Virus record (IMG/VR): IMGVR_UViG_3300029812_000105
Location: 1-41,044 of that record
Origin: a virus
Direction: 5' to 3' (one strand)
DNA length: 41,044 bases
Shown here: positions 30,808-38,464 of the stretch, one piece after another
Layout of the letters: every line of letters begins with the position of its first letter
Numbering within the stretch: position 1 is the stretch's first letter
Made by a program: the position numbers and the translations under genes
The notes under the pieces: generated by a model
The model's input: only the letters and a program-made list of their open reading frames with translations
Database searches by the model: none
What the model was told of the DNA's origin: nothing

Positions 30808-31786
30808 AACACAGAAACAGGAAAACGCGATTGTCGCTCAGGCGATGCAGGTCAATGGCCACGGATTAGTATTACATACTTTGACTGATTACAAACTTGC
30901 AGCAGAGGTCTTTGTCGCATCACGTTTGGCTCCGGTTACTTTCAAGAGCGTTCCGGAAATGGTAGTAGCTTTCACAATCGGAGCGGAATTGGGGCTTGGA
31001 CCGTGGCAGAGTCTACAACAACTGCACGTTGATGAGAAAGGGAGGGTTGCTATAAGCGGCGTGGCTATGGGGGCGCTGATTCGCAAGAGCAAAATGTCCA
31101 GATGGTTGTCGCAAGAATACGAAGGCGAGTTTGAGGATGATAATTTTAAGGCGGTTGTCAAATCTGAACGAACCGACTCCGAGCCAGGCCACGAAAACCG
31201 CAGTGAGTTTTCTATCGCCGACGCCAAAGTAGCCGGTCTATGGAAACACGACAAAAAACCGACGTGGAATAAGTATGCCAAAGATATGCTGATGTGGCGG
31301 GCACTTGGTCGTCATGCGCGAATGTTTTATCCCGATGTACTGTGTGGGTTATACACTAACGAAGAATTGGACCACATCACGCCGGATGCGGCTTACGATA
31401 CGCAGACGCCGCCGCGGGATGAACGCAAACAGGTCGAATCACAGGAACCCGAAGAGGAACGAAACCCGCTCCTTGAAGATGCTATTGCTACGGTCTTTGA
31501 AAAGGCCGAGCCGTTGGTTGGTGATATTGAGAAATTCGCCGACTTATGCGCCGAGGTCTGTGGCGGGACTGCCGAAGATTATATGCGATATGATGAGGCT
31601 TCGGGATTTCGCCTCGACCCGACAGGCTTCGATGCTGAGAAACTGGATGCAATCAATGGGCACATTGAGAACTACTTGGCGGGCAGGCAAAGTTTCGTTG
31701 ATGAGGCAACAGTCGAGGCCGCCAAGAGCTTGAAAGAAGCCGCCGCCAAATCTGAGGAGCTTTTCAATGGACAAAGCAAAACGTGA
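30800..31786 (+). CDS. recT: RecT-family single-strand annealing protein
   Basis: 328 aa from ATG 30800 (AAGGGAAAAAG upstream). The N-terminal two-thirds has the RecT pattern: FTIGAELGLGPWQSLQQLHV, GRVAISGVAMGALIRKS, SIADAKVAGLW, then KYAKDMLMWRALGRHARMFY and PDVLCGLYTNEEL. Anneals complementary ssDNA during phage recombination and replication restart. The acidic, Glu-rich C-terminal 110 residues may bind host SSB-type partners. Its 3' end overlaps the nuclease gene by 20 bases. Confidence 0.87.
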   Translation: MDETQKQENAIVAQAMQVNGHGLVLHTLTDYKLAAEVFVASRLAPVTFKSVPEMVVAFTIGAELGLGPWQSLQQLHVDEKGRVAISGVAMGALIRKSKMSRWLSQEYEGEFEDDNFKAVVKSERTDSEPGHENRSEFSIADAKVAGLWKHDKKPTWNKYAKDMLMWRALGRHARMFYPDVLCGLYTNEELDHITPDAAYDTQTPPRDERKQVESQEPEEERNPLLEDAIATVFEKAEPLVGDIEKFADLCAEVCGGTAEDYMRYDEASGFRLDPTGFDAEKLDAINGHIENYLAGRQSFVDEATVEAAKSLKEAAAKSEELFNGQSKT

Positions 31787-32744
31787 CAGGCTGTTTGGCA
31801 CAGTCACAAAGCCGAAGAAAATCGTGGACCGAAGCTATGCCGAGGGATACGGAACCTGTCCGCTGCAAGCGTTCCTGAGCAAAAAGTACGACCTCGATAG
31901 GCAAATAGACCAGGAACCGCTTGTTACCATCGGGGAAGAGGGCCATTCACTTGTAAAAGAGGCGTGGGATTGGGCACAAGGCGACCGTGGCGCGTTTGTC
32001 GATTACGTCGAGAACGAAATGACGAAGGCCCGGCCCGATATTCAGCCGCAAATCCTCCGGCATATCCGCTACTTAGCGAAAGAAATCGCCTCGATGTCGG
32101 GCGAAATTATGGATGTTGAGCAGCAGATTGAGGCCGAGCTGGATGGTTATACCTGCACCGCTGCGCTTGATGTGCTCGCAGCCGGCAACAACAGCCTGAT
32201 AGTGACCGACTGGAAAATGGGGTTCAAGAAACGCTCCAATCAAGAGACGTTCGATTCGTTCCAGACGCAGTTCGATACGTGGATTCTCTGGCAACAATAC
32301 CCCGATATTGACCTTGTGCATTGGTTCTACAAGGAGACGCGGTGGGGGACTACGGCTTACGCAAGGCTCGAGCGCAACGCAGATTCGCCCCAGATGCCGG
32401 AACTAACGCAGGAGAAGGCGTTTGAGGGCCGTATCAGGTCAACCCTACGGCTTATCGCCGAGGACAGCCGTGTGGCCTGGCCGGAGCCGAAGAAATGCTC
32501 TTGGTGTCCGGCAGTTCTATTCTGTTCACAGGCAAATGCTTCGGCGAAACGTATGCGATGTAATCCACGCAAGTTTGTTGATGAAATGGTCGTACTTGAC
32601 GCCCGATTAGACAGGATGCGGGAAATTGCCAAATTCTTCTATCAGCAATACGGCCCAATGCGAGGTACAAAATCGAGCTTTGACTGGCGACCAACCGGGC
32701 CGAAGTTTATGCCGAAATTGTACCCAAACGGTAAAGGAGATTGA
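31767..32744 (+). CDS. PD-(D/E)XK nuclease with Fe-S type Cys cluster (Cas4/RecB-like)
   Basis: 325 aa. Active-site elements: His60 (GEEGHSLV), Asp135 (AALDVL), Asp148-Trp-Lys150 (VTDWKMG) and QTQFD near 166-170. Cys31 together with Cys244, Cys247 and Cys253 (KCSWCPAVLFC) forms the 1+3 pattern of the iron-sulfur cluster in Cas4/AddB-type nucleases. Paired and overlapping with the RecT-like gene, so it is the exonuclease that makes the ssDNA for annealing. Confidence 0.88.
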   Translation: MDKAKRDRLFGTVTKPKKIVDRSYAEGYGTCPLQAFLSKKYDLDRQIDQEPLVTIGEEGHSLVKEAWDWAQGDRGAFVDYVENEMTKARPDIQPQILRHIRYLAKEIASMSGEIMDVEQQIEAELDGYTCTAALDVLAAGNNSLIVTDWKMGFKKRSNQETFDSFQTQFDTWILWQQYPDIDLVHWFYKETRWGTTAYARLERNADSPQMPELTQEKAFEGRIRSTLRLIAEDSRVAWPEPKKCSWCPAVLFCSQANASAKRMRCNPRKFVDEMVVLDARLDRMREIAKFFYQQYGPMRGTKSSFDWRPTGPKFMPKLYPNGKGD

Positions 32745-32748
32745 GACA

Positions 32749-32994
32749 ATGGGAGAAGGTGCCCCAAAACAAGATTGGAAACTCTGGTATGACAAATGGC
32801 TTGCCGAGACTTGTGCGCTCCAGAGAGAGAACGAGGGGCCCCAGGCCAAGATTGACGAATTGGAATGTGAACTGGACGAGCGAAAAGTGACAGCCCTAAG
32901 CGATGTAATCGAACTGAAAAGACTCCTCAGATTGGCCATGGCCGGTCCTGACGAAAAGGCTACGGCAGAAATTGAGCAAGTTCTGAAGGAATAG
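32749..32994 (+). CDS. small coiled-coil protein
   Basis: 81 aa from ATG 32749, preceded by AAAGGAGA. AETCALQRENEGPQAKIDEL and ATAEIEQVLKE indicate a charged helix. Starts 4 bases after the nuclease gene; probably cotranscribed. Function unknown. Confidence 0.55.
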   Translation: MGEGAPKQDWKLWYDKWLAETCALQRENEGPQAKIDELECELDERKVTALSDVIELKRLLRLAMAGPDEKATAEIEQVLKE

Positions 32995-32997
32995 ACA

Positions 32998-33192
32998 ATG
33001 GCGAAGATGACAGTAGAGGTTGAAGGTTGTAGCCGTTGCCCATTTCGGCGCGAACGGCGTGCAGAGCCTTATCCTTTTCTCGACCCATGGTGTCTCATAC
33101 TAAACAGACTAATTGAGAGACTTGATAAGGCCCCCGAAAACTGCCCCCTGCGCAGGGGGCCGGTGACAGTGAAACTCAAGGAGAAGACGTAG
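32998..33192 (+). CDS. small Cys-containing protein
   Basis: 64 aa with CSRCPFRRER and later Cys residues (PWCLIL, ENCPLRR), a likely zinc site. The gene contains an 18-bp perfect palindrome at 33143-33160. Starts 3 bases after the previous stop. Confidence 0.55.
   Translation: MAKMTVEVEGCSRCPFRRERRAEPYPFLDPWCLILNRLIERLDKAPENCPLRRGPVTVKLKEKT
33143..33160. repeat. 18-bp perfect palindrome
   Basis: GCCCCCTGCGCAGGGGGC is its own reverse complement and lies within a small coding gene, just upstream of the replication gene. Could be a protein-binding site or RNA hairpin. Confidence 0.7.
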
Positions 33193-33224
33193 CACTTTAA
33201 GGACAACTGAAGGAACAGGGACGT

Positions 33225-34088
33225 ATGTGGGTTATAGCAAACTATGACGAATTGTATCGCCCGTATGACAAGAGCGGGCGGGACCTTGTGAATCCTCACT
33301 TCGTTAAATTGCCACAAAAAATAAACGGGCGGGGACTAAAAGCACTGCGAAAAAACGCCAAGAGTAGGTGGATTGAGGTCTTCGGGGTATGGGCATTATT
33401 GCTCGAATTGGCCACCGCTCAAAAGCCGGAATTTCGCGGTCAATTGCGAAATTATAAGGATGAACCAGCCTCAATTCAGGAAATTGCAGAGGATATTGGC
33501 GCTCCCAAGAGAATTAGACTGGTTGAATACACCCTAAATCTTTTAGCAGTAATGGGTTGGGTCAAAATGTCCCCAGAAGGGGACACTGTGTCCCCTAAGG
33601 ACGGGACATCGCGTCCCCTAAGTGAAGTTAAGTTAAGTGAAGTAAAGAGAAGTAAAGGGGATGTCTACAATTCTGTTTTTGAAAAGTTTTGGTCAATATA
33701 TCCGAGGCGGTGGATACGCGAGTCTGACAAATACGTTAAGCGTGGCAAATATGAAGCGTGGCAGGAATGGCAAAGACTGACGGAAAAGGAACGGGCCTTG
33801 GCAAAAAAATATATCGGCAAGGTAAAGACCGGTGAATACGTGCCTGACGCTTGCCGGTGGTTGAAGCGAAAATTATTTGATGATTTCGTCCCAATTGCCC
33901 CGCTGAAGAGTACACGGAGTGAAATTAAACAAGAGGTGGAGTCCTACACACCAGCCACCGAGGAGGAGAAAAAGCAAGTGCGCATCAACCTGCCGCAATT
34001 CAAGGGCGTCCGGACGGTGATGCTGACGCCGGAGCAACAGGCAACAGAAATCAGGAAACAGAAGGAAGCATTAGGGGCAAGGCAATGA
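33225..34088 (+). CDS. phage replication initiator / replisome organiser
   Basis: 287 aa. The N-terminal 120 residues resemble a winged-helix replication domain (FVKLPQKINGRGLKALRKN, RIRLVEYTLNLLAVMGWVKM). After a low-complexity linker (LSEVKLSEVKRSKG) the C-terminal part has FEKFWSIYPRRW, the helical EAWQEWQRLTEKERALAKKY and YVPDACRWLKRKLFDD, typical of phage O/DnaD-like proteins that load helicase. The linker-coding DNA is a repeat cluster that looks like an origin, as in lambda O. No helicase gene is recognised nearby, so a host helicase is probably recruited. Confidence 0.75.
   Translation: MWVIANYDELYRPYDKSGRDLVNPHFVKLPQKINGRGLKALRKNAKSRWIEVFGVWALLLELATAQKPEFRGQLRNYKDEPASIQEIAEDIGAPKRIRLVEYTLNLLAVMGWVKMSPEGDTVSPKDGTSRPLSEVKLSEVKRSKGDVYNSVFEKFWSIYPRRWIRESDKYVKRGKYEAWQEWQRLTEKERALAKKYIGKVKTGEYVPDACRWLKRKLFDDFVPIAPLKSTRSEIKQEVESYTPATEEEKKQVRINLPQFKGVRTVMLTPEQQATEIRKQKEALGARQ
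33568..33659 (+). other. origin-like repeat cluster inside the replication gene
   Basis: TGTCCCC (33568-33574 and 33589-33595) alternates with GGGGACA (33579-33585) and GGGACA (33603-33608), ending in GTCCCC (33613-33618); AGGGGACAC-T-GTGTCCCCT (33578-33596) is a perfect dyad. Eight AAGNN pentamers follow (33620-33659: AAGTG, AAGTT, AAGTT, AAGTG, AAGTA, AAGAG, AAGTA, AAGGG). Iteron-like repeats within an initiator gene suggest the replication origin. Confidence 0.55.
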
Positions 34089-34309
34089 GCAAGAGTATTT
34101 GGATAACGCGGGACTTGTTTTCTGGGTTATGGCGTGGATGGGCGGAAGAACCTGCTTATTTGTGTGGTGCGGGTTGGGTTGGGGCAAGGAGTTTGTGGTG
34201 TAGCTTAAGCAGACCCTTCTTCGCCGACGACCTCCGCTTCAAGGGCGGTCCCCGGAGCATAGCAGAGTTCAAGCTGACAAGAGTGCCGAGGAAGAAGGGC
34301 GGTAAATGA
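34085..34309 (+). CDS. hypothetical early protein
   Basis: 74 aa with Trp-rich N-terminal half (SIWITRDLFSGLWRGW) and a basic end (RVPRKKGGK). Start and stop both overlap neighbours by ATGA. The same KKGGK/KGG-type C-terminus recurs in neighbouring small genes. Not recognised. Confidence 0.55.
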   Translation: MSKSIWITRDLFSGLWRGWAEEPAYLCGAGWVGARSLWCSLSRPFFADDLRFKGGPRSIAEFKLTRVPRKKGGK

Positions 34310-34488
34310 GGATGGCAGCAAACAATTATTATAATCATCCCCGAATATGTATAGTAAATACAAGAATGGGACCAAGTACAGCAGATGTAGAATACCAAAC
34401 AGTTGATGGCCGTTGGTGGAAGAAATGGGATGGAATAGTAAAGACCGGACAGGAAGTACGGCAATTAAAGTTCTGTGAAGGGCGTTAA
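34306..34488 (+). CDS. hypothetical early protein
   Basis: 60 aa. VEYQTVDGRWWKKWDGIVKT suggests a small beta protein. The ATG overlaps the preceding stop and GAAGGGCGG precedes it. Not recognised. Confidence 0.5.
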   Translation: MRMAANNYYNHPRICIVNTRMGPSTADVEYQTVDGRWWKKWDGIVKTGQEVRQLKFCEGR

Positions 34489-34662
34489 ATGAAAATACCC
34501 TTTTTACAACTGCACATAGTCAGAGCGGCCACGCTTGAGAATATCAAGGCGAAGGCGCGGGCCGAGCAAAGGACACTAAGCAACCGAATAGTGGCGAAAT
34601 TGCTCTACGAAAACTTTCGGTTTGCCAGGGCATTAAACGCAACCAGAAAGAAAGGGCGGTAA
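34489..34662 (+). CDS. small ribbon-helix-helix-like protein
   Basis: 57 aa: LQLHIVRAATLENIKAKARA then EQRTLSNRIVAKLLYENFR resembles the strand-helix-helix of Arc/CopG regulators. GAAGGGCG lies just upstream and the stop overlaps the next ATG. Possibly a transcriptional regulator of the early genes. Confidence 0.5.
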   Translation: MKIPFLQLHIVRAATLENIKAKARAEQRTLSNRIVAKLLYENFRFARALNATRKKGR

Positions 34663-34865
34663 TGAATAAAAATTGTGGCAACTGTGCTCATAGATATGTG
34701 TGTATTTACAATGCCTCAATGATTCAATGGTTACGGGACATATCACGACAATCCATAACCGGCCCTGCGACCGAGTTGGACATGCTAAGGAAGGCAATTG
34801 AGCGAACTAAGGCAGCCATAGGTGCTGATTGTAAGTATTATTTGAAGCAGAAGGGCGGCAAGTAA
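34662..34865 (+). CDS. small Cys-motif protein
   Basis: 67 aa. Cys5, Cys8 and Cys14 (CGNCAHRYVC) with a later Cys (DCKYY) form a probable zinc or metal site. ATG and stop overlap neighbours. Function unknown. Confidence 0.55.
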   Translation: MNKNCGNCAHRYVCIYNASMIQWLRDISRQSITGPATELDMLRKAIERTKAAIGADCKYYLKQKGGK

Positions 34866-35542
34866 TGGCGAAAGAGACTGGCCTGATTTTCGTTAGCGAG
34901 AGTATTCCTCGGCTTCTGGATGGCTCCAAGACTATGACCCGTCGGGTGATTGCGCCGCAGCCAGAACTAAACGGGCAGGTGTGGACTTGGCAAGCCCAAA
35001 AAGGTGTCATCTGTCAATGGAAAGCCGACGACCTCTGCCCGATTGGGAATATGAATATACCAGTGGATTATTGTCCATTCGGCGGTATAGGTGACAGAAT
35101 ATGGGTGAAGGAGGCGTGGGCTTGTGGTACGCACATGGGGCAGTTAGTGAAAACCCCTAAAGAATTAGGTGAGGATATGTGGGTTGCGTGGAAAGAAAAT
35201 TATAACGATGATGCGCCTGCCTTAAAACAATTATCATGGAAATCTCCTCGTTTTATGCCTAAGAAGTACGCCCGCATCTGGCGGGAGATAACATCGGTTA
35301 AGGTGGAGCGGGTGCAGGAAATAAGTAAGGAAGACGCCGAAGCGGAAGGAATTAAGTATAACCCTAAGTACGGATGGTTGATACCACCTTGTATCAAATA
35401 TGAACCCTTTCCTTCGTATACTGGTTCCGCACGGCTTGTATTTAGAGACCTTTGGGATTCCCGAAACGCCAAGTGCGGATATGGATGGGAAGCAAATCCT
35501 TGGGTATGGGGAATCGAGTTCAAGAGATTAAGTAATGGCTGA
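34865..35542 (+). CDS. ASCH/PUA-like phage protein
   Basis: 225 aa. VSESIPRLLDGSKTMTRRVI, FGGIGDRIWVKEAW, RFMPKKYARIWREITSVKVE and a final DLWDSRNAKCGYGWEANPWV match a well-known family of phage proteins with an ASCH-type fold, thought to bind RNA or nucleotides. The conserved MTRR and Trp-rich end are intact. It overlaps the next gene by 8 bases. Confidence 0.8.
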   Translation: MAKETGLIFVSESIPRLLDGSKTMTRRVIAPQPELNGQVWTWQAQKGVICQWKADDLCPIGNMNIPVDYCPFGGIGDRIWVKEAWACGTHMGQLVKTPKELGEDMWVAWKENYNDDAPALKQLSWKSPRFMPKKYARIWREITSVKVERVQEISKEDAEAEGIKYNPKYGWLIPPCIKYEPFPSYTGSARLVFRDLWDSRNAKCGYGWEANPWVWGIEFKRLSNG

Positions 35543-35861
35543 CCAGATTTACATATATTGTTTCGGCAATACCCGGACTGCCTTGGGTCGCAGTAGGCTC
35601 CGGTACAAGGGCAAGAAGTGCAAGGTCATTGCGTGGGGCGGGATGAGGACCTGCCTCGTGGAATTTCTTGAAACGGGTGAACGAATAACTTGCAGCAGAA
35701 ATGCGCTGCGGAAAGGAGGCGCCGATGCTCTAAAAACAGAAAAAACAGTCTCACAAACGCGGCCCGCTAAAATAAAAAGTAAACCGAGAAAAGAGACAAA
35801 GAAAAATGGTTGCTTCTCGAACAACCTACCTCGTTTACATTGCCACAAGGGGTCTGTGTAG
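35535..35861 (+). CDS. basic hypothetical protein
   Basis: 108 aa. N-terminal part resembles an SH3-like beta barrel (YKGKKCKVIAWGGMRTCLVE, FLETGERITCSRNALRK); the C-terminal 45 residues are Lys/Arg-rich. Probably binds nucleic acid. Ends at a hairpin. Confidence 0.55.
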   Translation: MADQIYIYCFGNTRTALGRSRLRYKGKKCKVIAWGGMRTCLVEFLETGERITCSRNALRKGGADALKTEKTVSQTRPAKIKSKPRKETKKNGCFSNNLPRLHCHKGSV

Positions 35862-35866
35862 GCCCC
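35849..35866 (+). terminator. hairpin resembling the one at 694-714
   Basis: GGGGTC (35849-35854), loop TGTGTA, GGCCCC (35861-35866); a second pairing GGCCC/GGGCC follows, then AATTTTAAG. Sequence nearly equals the hairpin at 694-714. Weak T-run, so partial termination or mRNA processing. Confidence 0.5.
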
Positions 35867-35899
35867 GGCGGGCCGCAATTTTAAGAAAGGAGTAACAAG

Positions 35900-36490
35900 A
35901 TGGAAAATGGTATTATCGAGGCTTATAAGTTGTTTTCTAAATATACGTGGGCGGTCTGTGCATATACACAAGAGAAGAATAGTTGGGCGTGGGACGCCTT
36001 TTGGCGTTTATTGATTTCATCTGGCTTTGAATTTGGAGAAAAAGACTTAATCGAGCTGCAAAATTATTGTTCGATTGATAGCTGGCATCCGATGTGGCAT
36101 TGTCCCGGTGAAAATTGTTATAGCCGTGCAGTCTCGGATGGGAACTTATCATTTGCAAGAGCCTATGAAAAACACGCAGGGCGAAGACCATTTATTTACA
36201 CTGGGATTGAATATCCCGACCCGCGGGGCGGTTATATAGTACACAGAACGCATCTCAAAACAAAAGGCCGATTGACTGTCGGGGCTGAATTTTTGTGGGA
36301 CCGCAATCGGGTCAGGGTGACGAGTTTTAAGGACGAAAGCCAAAGCCTGATTGCCTGCGCCTATTGTGATAAAGAACCAGATGCGCCTTATGCGCCGGCA
36401 AAAATCAGGAAGCGGTATAAAATTACACACAAAGAACTACGGAAAGCCAAGGCCGCAAAAGTCATTGAGGACGTTAATGAGGCCGAATGA
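35900..36490 (+). CDS. hypothetical protein
   Basis: 196 aa after a strong AAAGGAG. Aromatic-rich N-terminal half (AVCAYTQEKNSWAWDAFWRL, CPGENCYSRA), beta-rich middle, and a basic helical tail (RKRYKITHKELRKAKAAKVI). No family recognised. The 3' end overlaps the methyltransferase by 14 bases, so it may be a partner of that enzyme. Confidence 0.6.
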   Translation: MENGIIEAYKLFSKYTWAVCAYTQEKNSWAWDAFWRLLISSGFEFGEKDLIELQNYCSIDSWHPMWHCPGENCYSRAVSDGNLSFARAYEKHAGRRPFIYTGIEYPDPRGGYIVHRTHLKTKGRLTVGAEFLWDRNRVRVTSFKDESQSLIACAYCDKEPDAPYAPAKIRKRYKITHKELRKAKAAKVIEDVNEAE

Positions 36491-37379
36491 AATCATCTGT
36501 GGGACGTATCCCGAAGTCACCCAGCTATGGCCTGAAAACTGCGTAGATTTAGTTTTCTCTTCGCCGCCCTACGAGGACGCCCGGACTTACGGAATGGACT
36601 TTAATTTGAAGGGTCAGGAATGGGTGGACTGGATGGTAAAGGTCTACAAAGAATCACTGCGAATCTGCAAGGGGCTGGTTGCTTTCGTGGTACAGGGCAG
36701 GACGCGGAATTACAGGTGGTCCTGCGTACCAGCTCTATTGATTGCCGATTTGCACCGGGCGGGTATTTGTGTACGGGAGGGGCCGTATTTTCATCGTATC
36801 GGCATCCCTGGGTCTGGTGGACCCGATTGGCTCCGGCACGATTTGGAATATATTGTCTCGGTTACGTCCGGCGGCAAGTTGCCCTGGAGCGATAATACGG
36901 CTTGTGGACATCCTTGTAAATACCGTACAGGGGGACCGATGAGCAATAGAACAGCTGATGGGCGACGGAGTAACGCGTCTCGTAGCTATGATAAGTCTCC
37001 ACACACGAAAAGAATGCCCGATGGCACAATGCGGCTTCAAGGTTATACAAAACCCGACCAGGCCAACCCTGGTAATGTCATAAAATGCAAAGTGGGTGGC
37101 GGAAATATAGGCAATAAACTTGCCCACGAAAACGAAGCATCGTTTCCGGAACAATTAGCTGACTTTATGCTCCGGAGTTTTTGTCCGCCTGATGGTATTG
37201 TCCTCGACCCATTCTCCGGTTCAGGGACAACGGCGGCGGTAGCCGTAAAGACAGGCAGAAAATACATAGCAATAGATATTAGGCAGAGTCAGTGTGATTT
37301 GACTAAAGCCCGCGTCGCCGAGGCCGAGACGGGCCTAACCGTGGCCGAGCAGAAGACCGGCCAGAAAGGACTGTTTTAA
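36477..37379 (+). CDS. DNA methyltransferase, beta class (N4-C or N6-A)
   Basis: 300 aa from ATG 36477. Motif IV SSPPYE (28-33) is near the N-terminus and motif I DPFSGSGTT (244-252) near the C-terminus, the order of beta-class amino-methyltransferases. SPPY is common in N4-cytosine and some N6-adenine enzymes. The segment between (about 180-225) holds the likely target-recognition part. No restriction partner is adjacent, so an orphan enzyme protecting phage DNA or tuning gene expression is likely. Confidence 0.88.
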   Translation: MRPNEIICGTYPEVTQLWPENCVDLVFSSPPYEDARTYGMDFNLKGQEWVDWMVKVYKESLRICKGLVAFVVQGRTRNYRWSCVPALLIADLHRAGICVREGPYFHRIGIPGSGGPDWLRHDLEYIVSVTSGGKLPWSDNTACGHPCKYRTGGPMSNRTADGRRSNASRSYDKSPHTKRMPDGTMRLQGYTKPDQANPGNVIKCKVGGGNIGNKLAHENEASFPEQLADFMLRSFCPPDGIVLDPFSGSGTTAAVAVKTGRKYIAIDIRQSQCDLTKARVAEAETGLTVAEQKTGQKGLF

Positions 37380-37651
37380 TGGGAAGTCACATAAGTTTTG
37401 CAAAACCCGATATGGTTTGGCTCAGGCGATATGATTGCCCGACCTGTGGTAAAAAAAGGTTTTTTATGGGCTGGCATCAGGAGTGGTACGGCTCAATCTT
37501 TACCTGCCTGAAATGCGGTGAGAGATTTTCCGATGATGAAATGCTGCCTCGGCCATTCTGTCCTCGATGGCGGCAAGACAACATCGCAGGGGCGAAAAAG
37601 TTTTATCGAAAACATAGACATTTACTCAAACAAGGAGGGCTATGGGAATGA
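37379..37651 (+). CDS. zinc-ribbon protein
   Basis: 90 aa. CPTCGKKR and CLKCGERF, 21 residues apart, form a classic zinc ribbon. The ATG overlaps the methyltransferase stop (TAATG) and the 3' end overlaps the next gene. Might act with the flanking modification or nucleotidyltransferase genes. Confidence 0.65.
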   Translation: MGSHISFAKPDMVWLRRYDCPTCGKKRFFMGWHQEWYGSIFTCLKCGERFSDDEMLPRPFCPRWRQDNIAGAKKFYRKHRHLLKQGGLWE

Positions 37652-38424
37652 CAGGCGAATTGCGAGCAGCGATAGAATCTGATGAGCAACTGTATATGGC
37701 TTGGCCGACTGTTGGGCTGGCAGGTTACAGGGGAAGCGTTGCGCACGGAACAGCAGGCGACGTGATAGATGATATTGACGTGGGCGGCGTGTTTATTGCG
37801 CCCATATCCCATTATTTTGGTCTTGCTCGGTTTGAACACATTGAACGCGTCGGCGTTATGGACAGATACGATTTTGCGTTGTTTGAAATACGCAAATATG
37901 TTCGCCTTCTATTGAAGTCGAACCCGAATGTTTTGTCGCTGTTATGGTTGCCGCAGAATCTTTATATCGTCCAGCGAAATTGGGGCCATCGTTTAATTGA
38001 AAATCGCTCGATATTTATGAGCAAGGCCCTGTACAAGAGTTTTGGGGGCTACGCTTATGGGCAATTACAGAGAATGATTCACTCCTGTACAGACCAGGCG
38101 TTTCAAGGAAAGAAGAGGCGTGAGCGGTTTGAAAAATTTGGCTATGACTGTAAAAATGCAGCGCATTTAATCCGGCTTTTGCGTATGGGAATCGAGGCCC
38201 TGTCCACGGGCGAAATAAATGTGGCGCGGCATGACGCTAAACAGCTAAAGGAAATTAAGCGAGGTGAATGGAGATTGGACCAGATAGAAAATGAGGCGGA
38301 AAGACTACAGCATTTACTCGATGAAGCCTTTGTGAGGAGTACGCTGCCCGCAAAGCCGGATTACGCAAAGGCGGAACAATTATTGATAAGCATTTTGGGT
38401 TGGGAATTGAAAAAAGAGTTTTGA
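37642..38424 (+). CDS. RlaP-type (polymerase-beta fold) nucleotidyltransferase
   Basis: 260 aa. GYRGSVAHGTAGDVIDDIDV (28-47) is the Gly-Ser...Asp-x-Asp active site of the nucleotidyltransferase superfamily, with Gly31-Ser32 and Asp44/Asp46, in the arrangement of the RlaP group. The all-helical C-terminal part (LLWLPQNLYIVQ, YAYGQLQRMIHSCTDQAF) also fits. AAGGAGG precedes the ATG. May nucleotidylate RNA ends or tRNA; some family members go with RNA ligases, but none is seen here. Confidence 0.78.
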   Translation: MGMTGELRAAIESDEQLYMAWPTVGLAGYRGSVAHGTAGDVIDDIDVGGVFIAPISHYFGLARFEHIERVGVMDRYDFALFEIRKYVRLLLKSNPNVLSLLWLPQNLYIVQRNWGHRLIENRSIFMSKALYKSFGGYAYGQLQRMIHSCTDQAFQGKKRRERFEKFGYDCKNAAHLIRLLRMGIEALSTGEINVARHDAKQLKEIKRGEWRLDQIENEAERLQHLLDEAFVRSTLPAKPDYAKAEQLLISILGWELKKEF

Positions 38425-38464
38425 ATGACAAGGACGCGAAAGAGCATAGTTAAGGGGCTTAAAG

